A DNA stretch of 64,000 bases from Pseudarthrobacter sp. MM222 (GTDB lineage: Bacteria; Actinomycetota; Actinomycetes; Actinomycetales; Micrococcaceae). The notes under the pieces were generated by a model, which was not told the origin of the DNA, did not search any database, and saw nothing but the letters and a program-made list of their open reading frames with translations. Position 1 is the stretch's first letter. Every line of letters starts with the position of its first letter. Shown one piece after another: positions 17,854-26,265 of this stretch. The stretch spans positions 2,480,001 through 2,544,000 of the forward strand of contig NZ_OX352321.1 of NCBI RefSeq assembly GCF_947090775.1, in the 5' to 3' direction. Position numbers and translations under genes: made by a program.

Positions 17854-18774
17854 ATGACTGAAGATGGCACCGTCCTGGTTGTGGGCGGCACCGGCATGTT
17901 GGGCAGCCAGGTGGTGGCCAGGCTGCTGTCGCGTGGAAAACACGTGCGTGCCCTGGTGCGCCCGGGCTCCGACGCGACCCGTCTGGAAACCGCCGGTGCC
18001 ACGATCGCCCGCGGGGACATGATGGACCTTGACTCGCTGGTCCGCGCGATGGACGGCGTGGACGGCGTGATCAGCTCGGCGGCAGGCTACACCCGGCACA
18101 GCAAGGGTGACACCCCGCAAATCGACACCATAGGCAACAGCAACCTCGCCGAAGCTGCCAGCCGCGCCAACATTCGCAGGTTCGTGCTGACGAGCATCCT
18201 CACCTGTGACCAGACTCCGGACGTTCCGCACTTTTGGCACAAGAAGTTGGCCGAGGACCGGCTCGAGGAACTCGGCGTCCCGTTCGCTGCACTGCGCCCG
18301 GGGGCATTCCTTGACCAGGTCACCCGCCTCGGTGGCGACCCTTTCAGCAAGGGGCGCCTCACGTGGCTCGGGTCCTCGCGTATTCCGCTGACTTTCGTCC
18401 TCACGGCTGACCTTGCCGGATACTTGGCCGACGCATTTGACGCACCCGGCATCGACGGGCAGCGCATCGATATCGGTTGGGACCGCCCGGTCAGCATGCA
18501 GGAGGTCGCTGAGATTTCCGGCAGGCTCCTCGGGAACCGGATCCGCGTCCGGACAATTACCGTCGGGCTCCTCCATACCGTGGGAACGCTCCTGGAACCG
18601 GTCAACCCCCTGCCGAAGGACATGGCCGCGATGGCGGGCTGGTTCCAGTCGGGCCGCTACGTCGCAGACACCACCCGGCAGCGCGAAGTCTTCGGAGCCG
18701 TGCCAACCGCCGAGGATGCCATAGCCCGCCTCGTCACGGGCCTCGGACATCCGGTCCGGGGCCCGGCGCACTGA
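17854..18774 (+). CDS. NmrA-like NAD(P)-binding protein (atypical SDR)
   Basis: 306 residues from ATG 17854, which has GGGAGG ahead. The nucleotide fold VLVVGGTGMLGSQVVARLL is at the N-terminus, followed by VRALVRPGSD and ARGDMMDLDSL, the usual NmrA-like order. A YxxxK catalytic pair is not obvious; HFWHKKLAEDRLEELG occupies that place. It is last in the plus-strand operon and converges with the alcohol dehydrogenase, with only 5 bases between the stops. The role may be a reductase, isomerase or redox sensor. Confidence 0.85.
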   Translation: MTEDGTVLVVGGTGMLGSQVVARLLSRGKHVRALVRPGSDATRLETAGATIARGDMMDLDSLVRAMDGVDGVISSAAGYTRHSKGDTPQIDTIGNSNLAEAASRANIRRFVLTSILTCDQTPDVPHFWHKKLAEDRLEELGVPFAALRPGAFLDQVTRLGGDPFSKGRLTWLGSSRIPLTFVLTADLAGYLADAFDAPGIDGQRIDIGWDRPVSMQEVAEISGRLLGNRIRVRTITVGLLHTVGTLLEPVNPLPKDMAAMAGWFQSGRYVADTTRQREVFGAVPTAEDAIARLVTGLGHPVRGPAH

Positions 18775-18779
18775 TTGCA

Positions 18780-19817
18780 TCAAGGCCGGACGAGGACCTT
18801 GAGCGATTCGCGGTTGTCCATCGCGCGGTAGCCGTCGGGTACCTCGTCGAGGCCGATCGTGCTGTCGAAAACCCTGCCAGGGTTTACCGAGCCGTCGAGG
18901 ACGCCGGGCAGCAGCGTCTCGATGTAGGCGCGGACGGGGGCCGGGCCGCCGGTGAGCGTGATGTTTGGCCCGAACATGGAGCCGAAACCAATCGGTGCGT
19001 CCTCGTACTGCGGCACCCCGACGCGGCTGATCACGCCTCCCGGGCGGATGACGCCGAGCGCCTGGTCGTAGGCGGGCCGGTGTCCGACGCACTCGAGCAC
19101 GGTGTGGGTGCCGTCGCCGCCCGTGAGATCGCGGACCCGGGTGATGCCCTCCTCCCCGCGCTCGGCCACGACATCCGTAGCGCCGTACTCGATGCCCAAG
19201 TCGGTACGGGCCTTGTGCCGGCCCATCAGGATGATCCGCTCCGCGCCCAGTTGCTTGGCGGACAGCACCGCCATCAGTCCGACGGCGCCGTCACCGATCA
19301 CCGTCACGGTGGTCCGCTCGTTGACTCCGCCCTTGACGGCGGCGTGGTACCCGGTGCCGTAGACGTCGGACAAGGTCAGCAACGACGGCAGCAGTTCACT
19401 GTCCTCACCCACCGGGGCCTTGACCAGGGTGCCGTCGGCAAACGGCACTCGCACCGCCTCGGCCTGGGCGCCGCCGATCCCGCCGGCAGCCCAGAAGCCG
19501 CCGTGCCGGCAGGACGTCTGCAGTCCCTCAAGGCAGAAGTCGCACGTCCCGTCAGACCAGGCGAAAGGGGCGATGACAAGGTCACCCTGCTTGAGGGTGG
19601 AGACGTCTTTGCCGGTCTCCTCGATTACGCCGATGAATTCGTGCCCCATCGGTGATCCCTGCCCGGAGGCGGACATGTTGTGGTAGGGGTGCAGGTCGGA
19701 TCCGCAGATGCACGAGCGCACGATGCGCACGAGCGCGTCGGTCGGGTCCTGAAGCACCGGGTCGGGCACGTTCTCCACGCGCACGTCGCCGGCGCCGTAC
19801 ATAAAAGTTGCTCGCAT
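18780..19817 (-). CDS. Zinc-dependent alcohol dehydrogenase (MDR family)
   Basis: 345 residues. Catalytic zinc ligands appear in SCICGSDLHPYHN (Cys near 37) and GHEFIGVIE (His-Glu near 58). The structural-zinc lobe CDFCLEGLQTSC keeps three of the usual four cysteines. The NAD(P)-binding motif VTVIGDGAVGLMAV is near residue 170. It probably oxidises an alcohol or aldehyde; the substrate is not evident. It faces the catabolic operon and is transcribed on its own. Confidence 0.9.
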   Translation of the reverse strand: MRATFMYGAGDVRVENVPDPVLQDPTDALVRIVRSCICGSDLHPYHNMSASGQGSPMGHEFIGVIEETGKDVSTLKQGDLVIAPFAWSDGTCDFCLEGLQTSCRHGGFWAAGGIGGAQAEAVRVPFADGTLVKAPVGEDSELLPSLLTLSDVYGTGYHAAVKGGVNERTTVTVIGDGAVGLMAVLSAKQLGAERIILMGRHKARTDLGIEYGATDVVAERGEEGITRVRDLTGGDGTHTVLECVGHRPAYDQALGVIRPGGVISRVGVPQYEDAPIGFGSMFGPNITLTGGPAPVRAYIETLLPGVLDGSVNPGRVFDSTIGLDEVPDGYRAMDNRESLKVLVRP

Positions 19818-19977
19818 GAGGTGTTCCTCCGTCTTTCGGTGGTTTTCGGTGGTTGATGGGCCCGCTGCCTGCCCGTGGGGCAGGGATTTCTGGTCTGTAG
19901 TACAGCTAACCGGATGATCGGCGCGGGTGACAGGCCCTGTGAGAACACCTATGACGGCCGGCCGTTGCCCTGGCCTG

Positions 19978-20107
19978 CTAAGACCCTTCCGATCCGAGCA
20001 GGAGGGCCGCCGCGTCAGCGACGTCGATGGGGGTACCGATGCGCTGGAACTTCCCCACGGCCCTGTCAGCTTGCGGATTGCCCAGGCCCACAGTCTCGTT
20101 CAGACCG
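19978..20107 (-). pseudogene. Possible C-terminal remnant of a short-chain dehydrogenase
   Basis: Within the otherwise gene-free 19818-20310 stretch, the minus strand reads KFQRIGTPIDVADAAALLLG followed by SEGS and a stop. This resembles the R-x-G-T-P-x-D-(I/V)-A-D-A segment near the end of classical SDR enzymes. The neighbouring frame then reads RVLAGQGNGRP, close to the expected W-(V/I)-T-G-Q. I take it as a decayed fragment with a frameshift. The match is short, so confidence is low. Confidence 0.3.
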
Positions 20108-20310
20108 AATCAAAGCCTTGACGGCGCTTCGAAGTGACCCATATCATAAGCAAGCTTAGTAATATTTAGCCGAACGGAGATCCCTGGCCCCAGCCGCTTC
20201 CTGTGGAGGCGCAAGCCCGCCACCGGAAGCGACCAGGGCCGGACAGAGAGGTCCGGTTTGCGGCTGCAGTGAAGGCATCAGTGTCAATCCATCATCATTT
20301 GAGGAGCACC

Positions 20311-21261
20311 ATGTACTTGCACACCCAGCAACTGATCAATGAAATCGCTGTCGATGAGCCCGATCCTGCGGCGGCCAACGCGCTTCAGGAAGGGCTGGGC
20401 GGGCAGTTCGGGGAAATGCGAACGATGATGCAATACCTGTTCCAGAGCATTAATTTCCGCGGGGACGCCGCGTCCAAGCCCTACAAGGATCTGCTCCAGG
20501 GCGTCGGCACCGAGGAGATCAGCCACGTTGAACTGATCGGCACCACGATTTCCCGGCTGCTGGACGGGTCCCCCGAGTACCAGGGTAAGAAGACCGATCC
20601 CGTGGACCAGCCCGGCGCCAAAGGGGCCACGCCGCTGAAGATCGCGCTGGACACCAGCAACATCCACCACTACCTGGTCGGTGCCCAGGGGGCATTGCCG
20701 GTGGATGCCGCCGGCAACCCGTGGAGCGGGTCGTACGTGTACAACAGCGGCAATCTGGTCCTCGACTTGCTGTACAACCTGATGCTCGAGTCCACCGGCC
20801 GGCTCCAGAAGTGCCGGATCTACGAAATGACCGCTAACAAGACGGCCCGGTCCACCATCGCGTACCTGATCGTGCGGGACCAGGCGCACGAAAATGCCTT
20901 CGCGAAAGCCCTGGAGAGTCTTGGCGTGAACTGGGGCAAGGTGCTGCCCATTCCGAAAACCAATGCCGAGCAGTTCCCGGAAGTGAAGAAGCTCCTGGAC
21001 CTGGGCCTGCAGAGCATCCAGTACACTTTCAGCGCTGACAATCTCAGCGAAGCGGGCAAGCTGTACCGGGGCGCATCGCCTTCCAATGACGGTACCGAAC
21101 TGATCACCGACGTCATGCCCGCCGGCTTCCCGATGACCATTTCACCGGAACGCCGGGAAGAGTTCGCGCCCGGATTGGATGCCGACCTGCTGGCACTGAT
21201 CCAGGCCACCGCCGAAGTCGAACTCAAAGACGCGAATAACCCCAAGGAGACTAAGAGCTAG
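20311..21261 (+). CDS. Manganese catalase (ferritin-like)
   Basis: 316 residues from ATG 20311 with TGAGGAG upstream; longer upstream starts are less likely. The four-helix di-manganese core is visible: a Glu in the first helix, GQFGEMRTMMQYLFQSINFRG, then GVGTEEISHVELIGTTI with the E-x-x-H pair (about 62-73), and RDQAHENAFAKALE with the second E/H set (about 190). It converts hydrogen peroxide to water and oxygen. It is transcribed alone next to other oxidative-stress genes. Confidence 0.93.
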   Translation: MYLHTQQLINEIAVDEPDPAAANALQEGLGGQFGEMRTMMQYLFQSINFRGDAASKPYKDLLQGVGTEEISHVELIGTTISRLLDGSPEYQGKKTDPVDQPGAKGATPLKIALDTSNIHHYLVGAQGALPVDAAGNPWSGSYVYNSGNLVLDLLYNLMLESTGRLQKCRIYEMTANKTARSTIAYLIVRDQAHENAFAKALESLGVNWGKVLPIPKTNAEQFPEVKKLLDLGLQSIQYTFSADNLSEAGKLYRGASPSNDGTELITDVMPAGFPMTISPERREEFAPGLDADLLALIQATAEVELKDANNPKETKS

Positions 21262-21288
21262 GTCCACGTTCGCGGACAGGAACCCGGT

Positions 21289-21567
21289 TTAGGTCGGCGT
21301 CGCGTCTTGGCCATTCCCGGGTTCCGGGCGGTTGTCGCGGTCCTGAGCGTCGGGGATTTCGGTGCGGAAGCTGATCAGTTTGTGCGTGCCGTCGCAGTAC
21401 GGCTTGATAGCGGAGGCGCCGCATCGGCAGAGGGCGATCGTTTTGCGCTGCCGTGGCACGGGCTCGCCGGAGGGCGTGACGACGTCGAAGTCACCGCGGA
21501 CCAGGATCGGGCCGTCGGGACAGAGAACAAGTGAGGCGTTCCCGGGGTTTAGGGGGCTGTCGGTCAT
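21289..21567 (-). CDS. CDGSH iron-sulfur domain protein
   Basis: 92 residues from ATG 21567. The cluster motif C-x-C-x(8)-P-x-C-D-G-(T)-H is complete: CRCGASAIKPYCDGTH at about 47-62, the three-Cys one-His ligand set of mitoNEET-type [2Fe-2S] proteins. Such proteins carry redox-active, pH-labile clusters. It lies just downstream of the haem-oxygenase-like iron enzyme on the same strand and may donate electrons to it. The C-terminus is polar. Confidence 0.9.
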   Translation of the reverse strand: MTDSPLNPGNASLVLCPDGPILVRGDFDVVTPSGEPVPRQRKTIALCRCGASAIKPYCDGTHKLISFRTEIPDAQDRDNRPEPGNGQDATPT

Positions 21568-21652
21568 AGGTGCTTCCGATCTGGGCGTGCGGGGGGAGGG
21601 GTCGGATTTTGCCTTCGCGGCGGAGCCGCGGGGAGCCGCCGGGGCGGGAAGG

Positions 21653-22708
21653 TCATGCCGTGGCGGGTAGCGGCGACCGCAGTGAGGTCCGGTCGTGTTC
21701 CCAGGCGTCCATGAGGTGGGTGGCGAAGCGCGCGTCGATGCAGGAGACCGCGGCCGCGCCGAAGAGAACGTCCGGCAGGAGGTCCGGTTCGGCCTCCACG
21801 AGTCCGCCGGCGAGGTCCCGGCCGGCGATCTGCTCGTGGACGGCGTCCGCCTCGACGTGCTCATCGAAATACCCTGTCACGCCCGCGTCAAAGCCCAGCC
21901 GCCGGAAACCCTTCCCATAGAGCTGGTTCGGGCGCGAGGACGTCATCTCGTACATCGCCAGATGCCCGGCGACCGCGCCGCGGAGCCGCCGGTTCAACCC
22001 GAACAGGGACATCACGTTCACCGAGGCCAGCGAGATGGCCGGGACGGCGTCCACGTAGCCGCCGTAACTGTCATCGAGCCCCAGCCCCCTCATGGTCCGG
22101 GCGAACAGGGCGCTGTGCATGCGGTCCGGGTGGCCGCCGCCGTACTCGTCGGCCTGGATCTCCACGAGGGCGGCCTTGGCCCGGCCGGTCAGGCGCGGAA
22201 TGGCCCAGGTGTGCGGGTCGGCTTCCTTGAGCTGATACACCGACTTGTGGATCAGGAATTCCCGCAGCTGACCGGCCGTCGCCTTCATGGCCACGTGGCG
22301 GGACACGCTGGGCCCGGCGTCCCTGGCGGCCAGGTCGAACAGCAGGGCCGCAGTGGCGTCGCTGTCGGGAGTCCCCGACTCCGGGCACCGGAGCGTCGCC
22401 GTTACCTCGCCGGCCTCGGAGCGCAGCCACGCCTCAAACGGGCCCTCCAGCAGGTGGCGGATCCCGATCAGTCCGGGGTGCCATTCCCAGCGGTCATCGA
22501 CGCCGTCGAGGCCTCCGTAGTGCAGTTCGTAGAGGCAGAACAACGCGAGCTGCACGTCGTCGTCGTCGATGATGTCCCCGACACCGGGCAGCTGCCCCGC
22601 GACGAGCGCGTGCAGGGCGGTCACGGCGTCCGGGTCGGCGCCGGGCGCCCCGGCCAGGAGCGAAAACAGTTCGGCAGTGATCGGTCCCCGCGGTTCAGGG
22701 ATGTGCAT
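21653..22708 (-). CDS. Iron-containing redox enzyme family protein (haem-oxygenase-like fold)
   Basis: About 351 residues from ATG 22708, chosen because CTAGGAG lies 6 bases upstream; ATG 22750 lacks a good site. Possible metal ligands are scattered His/Glu residues: LYELHYGG, IQADEYGGGHPDRMHS (about 195-215) and YFDEHVEADAVHEQIAG (about 285-300), the E-x(n)-D/E-x-x-H pattern of haem-oxygenase-like di-iron oxidases. I recognise the family but not a specific reaction. It pairs with the CDGSH protein just downstream. Confidence 0.8.
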   Translation of the reverse strand: MHIPEPRGPITAELFSLLAGAPGADPDAVTALHALVAGQLPGVGDIIDDDDVQLALFCLYELHYGGLDGVDDRWEWHPGLIGIRHLLEGPFEAWLRSEAGEVTATLRCPESGTPDSDATAALLFDLAARDAGPSVSRHVAMKATAGQLREFLIHKSVYQLKEADPHTWAIPRLTGRAKAALVEIQADEYGGGHPDRMHSALFARTMRGLGLDDSYGGYVDAVPAISLASVNVMSLFGLNRRLRGAVAGHLAMYEMTSSRPNQLYGKGFRRLGFDAGVTGYFDEHVEADAVHEQIAGRDLAGGLVEAEPDLLPDVLFGAAAVSCIDARFATHLMDAWEHDRTSLRSPLPATA

Positions 22709-22841
22709 TGGTACTCCTAGGTCGGCTGTTGCCGTGGTGGCTGCGGGCATTTGCGGTTCGTCTCTGTTGAGGGATTAGCCGTCCGGCCGGAACGGACCTA
22801 GGTCCCCGCGGAGAAACTAGTGCACGCTCGGCCGCCGGCAG

Positions 22842-23108
22842 TCAGCGACCGACTTGTCGGCGGCCGGCCAGGCTTTCAGCAACACCGATGAGCAAGACGG
22901 CGGCGATGACAGCCATGATGAAGCCCAGGAAATTTAGTTCGAAGATGTCGCCGGTGCCCAGCAGGCTGGCGATGATCCCTCCGATCACGGAGCCTGCAAG
23001 CCCCAAAAGCAGCGTGGCGAAAAGCCCGAGGTTTTGTTTGCCGGGCTTAATCAGACGTGCGAGAGCGCCAATCACCAGTCCGGCGATGATGAAACCAATC
23101 ATGTTCAA
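22842..23108 (-). CDS. GlsB/YeaQ/YmgE family stress membrane protein
   Basis: 88 residues with three hydrophobic segments: FIIAGLVIGALARLIKPG, FATLLLGLAGSVIGGIIASL, and GFIMAVIAAVLLIGVAE. The glycine-rich transmembrane pattern is that of the transglycosylase-associated (GlsB/YeaQ) family, usually induced by general stress. AAGGAAT precedes the start. It is flanked by other stress genes on the same strand. Confidence 0.9.
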   Translation of the reverse strand: MNMIGFIIAGLVIGALARLIKPGKQNLGLFATLLLGLAGSVIGGIIASLLGTGDIFELNFLGFIMAVIAAVLLIGVAESLAGRRQVGR

Positions 23109-23177
23109 GATTCCTTACTGTATGTCTTCTCGTACGGGGAGTTCTGATGTCACGCGGAGTTCAAAAGTCACGCGGAG

Positions 23178-23648
23178 TCAGGGACCGCGGCGGATATATG
23201 CGTGCGGGGACTTTCCCGTCTCCAAAGATCTGAGGTCACCGACCCGGTGAGCGAGATTGCTCCGGAAGTCCGGGTCTGTATCGGTCCGCGGCTGCGCCAG
23301 GTCCTGGAGCAGCTCCTCGGCGGCGCCGAGTGCTTCGACGCCGTCCTGCGTGAGTTCAATGCTGGCGGTCCGGCCGTCCCTGCCGCGTTGTTTCCTCAGC
23401 ATGCCCAGACTCTGCAGCCGTTGAACAACTTTTCCCATGCTTTGGGGGCTGACGCAGAGCAGCCCAGCGAGGTCCGATGCCTTGGTGGCTTGCAGTTCCG
23501 CGATGGTCTCCAGCGCCTCGAGCGAGCCCTTGGTCAGGCCGAGGTGGCTTATGGTGCGGTTGATGCGCCGCTCGTCCAGTCGGGCCGCCATGCCTAGGAG
23601 CTGGCATGTGGGCAAATCGTCCGGTTCCCTGTGGTGATCCGCTGCCAT
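23178..23648 (-). CDS. MarR family transcriptional regulator
   Basis: 156 residues from ATG 23648, which has AGGAGGACAGCAC immediately upstream. The winged helix is clear: ATKASDLAGLLCVSPQSMGKVVQRLQSLGMLRKQ followed by the wing RDGRTASIELTQDG. MarR proteins often sense oxidants or phenolics and repress adjacent genes. It lies among stress genes, and inverted repeats at 25640-25680 could be its target, although that is inference. Confidence 0.88.
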   Translation of the reverse strand: MAADHHREPDDLPTCQLLGMAARLDERRINRTISHLGLTKGSLEALETIAELQATKASDLAGLLCVSPQSMGKVVQRLQSLGMLRKQRGRDGRTASIELTQDGVEALGAAEELLQDLAQPRTDTDPDFRSNLAHRVGDLRSLETGKSPHAYIRRGP

Positions 23649-23759
23649 GTGCTGTCCTCCTTCGTCAATCCCTGCTGCCGGTGCCGGCTTCCGGGAATCC
23701 GAGCCGGCCCGCCCCGCCGGGTCCATCCGGTGGGGCGGGCTGGCATGGGGTGGGGACGC

Positions 23760-23972
23760 TTAGGCGTTCTGGACGTGATCCTTGGCGTCCGCGGACGTTT
23801 CTTTCACGTCGGAGACGGCCACCTGGCCCTCCTCCTTAACCGCTTGGACGGCGTCGGTGGCGGTGGCTTTGACGTTTTCCATGGCGTCCTGGGCCGGTTC
23901 CTGCAGGCCCTGAACCATGTCCTTGGCGGCGTCGGTCAACTGGCTGGTAACTGGTTCCGCAGCGCTCTTCAA
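23760..23972 (-). CDS. Small alanine-rich helical protein (LEA/CsbD-like)
   Basis: 70 residues starting with TTG 23972, a few bases after the stop of the DUF3618 gene. The sequence is almost entirely Ala, Asp, Glu, Lys and Val in repeats of about eleven residues (VKATATDAVQAVKEEGQVAV), predicting one long amphipathic helix. Such composition is seen in LEA-like and CsbD-like stress proteins. No catalytic motif is present. Position as last gene of a co-directional group supports it being real. Confidence 0.6.
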   Translation of the reverse strand: MKSAAEPVTSQLTDAAKDMVQGLQEPAQDAMENVKATATDAVQAVKEEGQVAVSDVKETSADAKDHVQNA

Positions 23973-23975
23973 GGC

Positions 23976-24389
23976 CTAGGCCGCTTCGCGTTCCTTCTGG
24001 CTCGGCGGGATCAGGGAGGAGACGAGCAGGCCCGCGCCGAACGCGATGAGCCCGGCGGCCAAAGGGTTGCCGCGGGTTTTCGCGGCCGCCTGGTGGGGCG
24101 CGTCGGCGACGGCGGAGCCTGCGTCACTCAGGGTGGACCCGAGGACCGAGCCGACGCCGCCGACTGCCGATCCGGCGCTGCCCGCAGCGGTGTTTACGCG
24201 GCCGGTGGCGTGGTCGGCTGTTCCCATGATTTTGTCCTTTACTCCGAACACGGCGTCCTTGACCTTGTCGGTCTGCCGATGGACGATATTGGACGGTGTC
24301 ACCTTGTCGGCGACAGCGTCGACATTGGTGCCTAGCCGTGCGCGGGTTGCTTCGATATCGGCGCGGATAGCGTCCGGGTTGTCACTCAT
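23976..24389 (-). CDS. DUF3618 domain-containing protein
   Basis: 137 residues from ATG 24389 (TTAGGA upstream). The N-terminus, PDAIRADIEATRARLGTNVDAVADKV, is the DUF3618 signature of actinobacterial envelope-associated proteins. A long Gly/Ala/Ser/Val stretch follows, then one membrane segment, NPLAAGLIAFGAGLLVSSLI, and a charged end. It sits between the holin-like gene and the small helical protein in the same direction. The function of the family is not known to me. Confidence 0.85.
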   Translation of the reverse strand: MSDNPDAIRADIEATRARLGTNVDAVADKVTPSNIVHRQTDKVKDAVFGVKDKIMGTADHATGRVNTAAGSAGSAVGGVGSVLGSTLSDAGSAVADAPHQAAAKTRGNPLAAGLIAFGAGLLVSSLIPPSQKEREAA

Positions 24390-24397
24390 CGGTAGTC

Positions 24398-24814
24398 CTA
24401 ACTGGGTTTCAGGGTGGGTGGAATTTCCTGGAGTGTTGCGGCGGTCTGGGGCATACCTTTGATCGTTTTGAGCTCTTTGCGTCCCCTGGAGGTCAGGACG
24501 GCGGCGACGATGGCCCACAGGACCGCGACGATGACGGCGGACCAGCCTAGGCCGGTCCACTCCTCGCCGACCGCGTACCAAAGGGCGATGGAGAGGAACA
24601 GGAGCACGAAATGCCCGGCGACTCCGGCACCGGCAAGCATTCCGCTGCCCTTGCCTGCGCGGGTGGCCGACTGCTTGGCCTCGACTTTGGCGAGTTCCAC
24701 TTCCTGGCGCATCAGCGTGGAGAGGTCGCGGGTCACGTCAGCCAGGAGATCCCCGAGTGACGTCGCGTCGGCTTTGGCGTGCGCCGCCGATGCAGGAGTG
24801 ATCTGATCGCTCAC
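24398..24814 (-). CDS. Phage-holin-3_6-family (actinobacterial holin-X) membrane protein
   Basis: 138 residues from GTG 24814 with GAAGGA upstream. After a helix rich in Glu and Lys (LSTLMRQEVELAKVEAKQSA), typical of this family, there are two membrane segments, GVAGHFVLLFLSIALWYAVG and GWSAVIVAVLWAIVAAVLTS. Despite the family name these are chromosomal envelope proteins and need not be phage lysis proteins. The start overlaps the preceding gene's stop by 4 bases (24811-24814), so the two are coupled. Confidence 0.85.
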   Translation of the reverse strand: MSDQITPASAAHAKADATSLGDLLADVTRDLSTLMRQEVELAKVEAKQSATRAGKGSGMLAGAGVAGHFVLLFLSIALWYAVGEEWTGLGWSAVIVAVLWAIVAAVLTSRGRKELKTIKGMPQTAATLQEIPPTLKPS

Positions 24815-25596
24815 GGCTGGCGTCCTTCGACGTCCGTGAACGGATCATTGTGGGCCGCCAGCGTAGGCGTGGTCGCCGCGGGGCTAGCGGTACCCGCCGC
24901 CGTCGGCGCTTCGAAGAAATGGTCGCCGGTCCCGGCAGCGATGACTGTCTCCTGATGCCTGGGGGTGGCAGGCGCCGGCTGTTGTGTCGGCCGCGGGGGG
25001 ACTTCGGTGAGGTTCGACGGCGTCGAGGTCGGCGCTCCGGCCTGCAGGCTGCGGGCTAGGCGCCCGGCGACCAGGCCGGCGCCGGCCGCGATGAGCAGGA
25101 ATGCTCCCGGGCGCTGGCGGGCGAAGGTTTTGGCTTCCTCCAGCAGTGAACCTGGATCCCTGTTCTCCAGCCACGAGGCGATGGATGCGGACCGGTCCGC
25201 TGCCTGCCGAACCAGGTCTGAGGCGACACCCGGCTGGTCGGGCGCGTCGGCCATGGTGCGCAGCTGAGAGGAGATGCTGTGGATTCCCTCGGCGGCCTTC
25301 TGCTGCTGGGTTCCCGCTTGGCTGGTGAGGTCCGATTTCGCTTGGTACAGGAGGTCCCGCGTGTTGGTCTTCACCTCGGAGACCACGTTGGAGGCCTCCT
25401 CTTTGGCCGTCGCCGCGACGTTCTGGGCAGCACCGGCCGCCTGGCCGGCAACATTTGCTGCCTCGTCCTTCGCAGCTTCGGTTTTGGTCGGCGTGCCGCC
25501 CTGGGAGGTGGGCGGTGCGGGCGTTCCGGAAGGAGCTCCGGACGTTGCCGGGTACGGATCAGACGTCTGCTGCCATGGGTTCTCAGTCATCTTCAC
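24811..25596 (-). CDS. YtxH-like envelope stress protein, function unknown
   Basis: About 261 residues. It has a Pro/Thr/Ser-rich N-terminus, then an Ala/Glu/Lys-rich helical region (TEAAKDEAANVAGQAAGAAQ) resembling LEA and YtxH proteins, one membrane segment PGAFLLIAAGAGLVAGRLAR near residue 165, and a disordered Pro/Ala-rich C-terminus. Starts at GTG 25596 and ATG 25590 are both possible; AGGAAAG favours the latter. This gene, the holin-like gene and the DUF3618 gene form the usual actinobacterial trio. Confidence 0.75.
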   Translation of the reverse strand: MKMTENPWQQTSDPYPATSGAPSGTPAPPTSQGGTPTKTEAAKDEAANVAGQAAGAAQNVAATAKEEASNVVSEVKTNTRDLLYQAKSDLTSQAGTQQQKAAEGIHSISSQLRTMADAPDQPGVASDLVRQAADRSASIASWLENRDPGSLLEEAKTFARQRPGAFLLIAAGAGLVAGRLARSLQAGAPTSTPSNLTEVPPRPTQQPAPATPRHQETVIAAGTGDHFFEAPTAAGTASPAATTPTLAAHNDPFTDVEGRQP

Positions 25597-25639
25597 TCAC
25601 TTTCCTGGGTGGGTTGGCTGCTGCTCTGATGAACAAGCA

Positions 25640-25680
25640 CTTACATCAATAGTAAGCATGATTACTATAAATAGTAAGCA
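25640..25680. promoter_or_regulatory. Tandem inverted repeats in a divergent promoter region
   Basis: CTTAC-ATCAATA-GTAAG (25640-25656) is followed by TTACTA-TAAA-TAGTAA (25662-25677), and AGTAAGCA occurs twice (25651 and 25673). The stretch is AT-rich and lies between the divergent 25596 and 25735 starts. It looks like a double operator for a dimeric repressor overlapping the promoters. Confidence 0.5.
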
Positions 25681-25734
25681 GGCTTCTCAATCGTTTTGGT
25701 TTTCTGTTGCGTTCTCCGGCAGTAACGTGTGGCT

Positions 25735-26265
25735 ATGGCTACTCCAAGGCCCGCCGCCAATGGAACAGCGCCCTCGAGGCTCGCGGGCCTCCTCTATGGG
25801 CTGGGGCTGGGTGGTTTTGTTGATGGCATCGTCTTGCACCAGATCCTCCAGTGGCACCACATGCTCAGCCACACTCCGGATCATCCGGTCACGACTGTGG
25901 CCGGCCTGGAGGTAAACACGCTTGCGGACGGGTTCTTCCACCTCGCGATGTGGCTGCTGGTGCTGGCCGCATCCATCACCACGATTGCCTCGTGGCGCCG
26001 GGGACGGCTGGCGCCGAACTGGAGCTTCCACTTCGGGCTCGTGCTGGTGGGGTGGGGAATCTTCAACGTCGTGGAGGGCCTGGTCGATCACCATCTGCTT
26101 CAGGTGCACCATGTCAGGGATGACCTCGGCGGGCCGCTTTCCTGGGACATCGGCTTCCTGCTTGCCAGTGTGCTGCTCATCGCCGCAGGATGGCTTCTCC
26201 ACCAGCACGGCGTTCGCACCCTCTTGCGGCCCACTGCGTCCCGAACTGCGGAGGAGATGGCATGA
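25735..26265 (+). CDS. DUF2243 domain-containing membrane protein
   Basis: About 176 residues with four membrane segments. LAGLLYGLGLGGFVDGIVLHQILQWHHMLSH opens the protein and NVVEGLVDHHLLQVHHVRDD lies in the middle; the two His/Asp-rich stretches facing the membrane are the DUF2243 hallmark and could bind metal. An in-frame GTG lies 6 bases upstream. It overlaps the following gene by 4 bases (ATGA), indicating translational coupling. Confidence 0.88.
   Translation: MATPRPAANGTAPSRLAGLLYGLGLGGFVDGIVLHQILQWHHMLSHTPDHPVTTVAGLEVNTLADGFFHLAMWLLVLAASITTIASWRRGRLAPNWSFHFGLVLVGWGIFNVVEGLVDHHLLQVHHVRDDLGGPLSWDIGFLLASVLLIAAGWLLHQHGVRTLLRPTASRTAEEMA

Noticed and set aside
24398..24814. Prophage remnant suggested by the holin-like gene
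   Set aside because: No other phage genes are present, and this family is chromosomal in actinomycetes beside DUF3618 genes.
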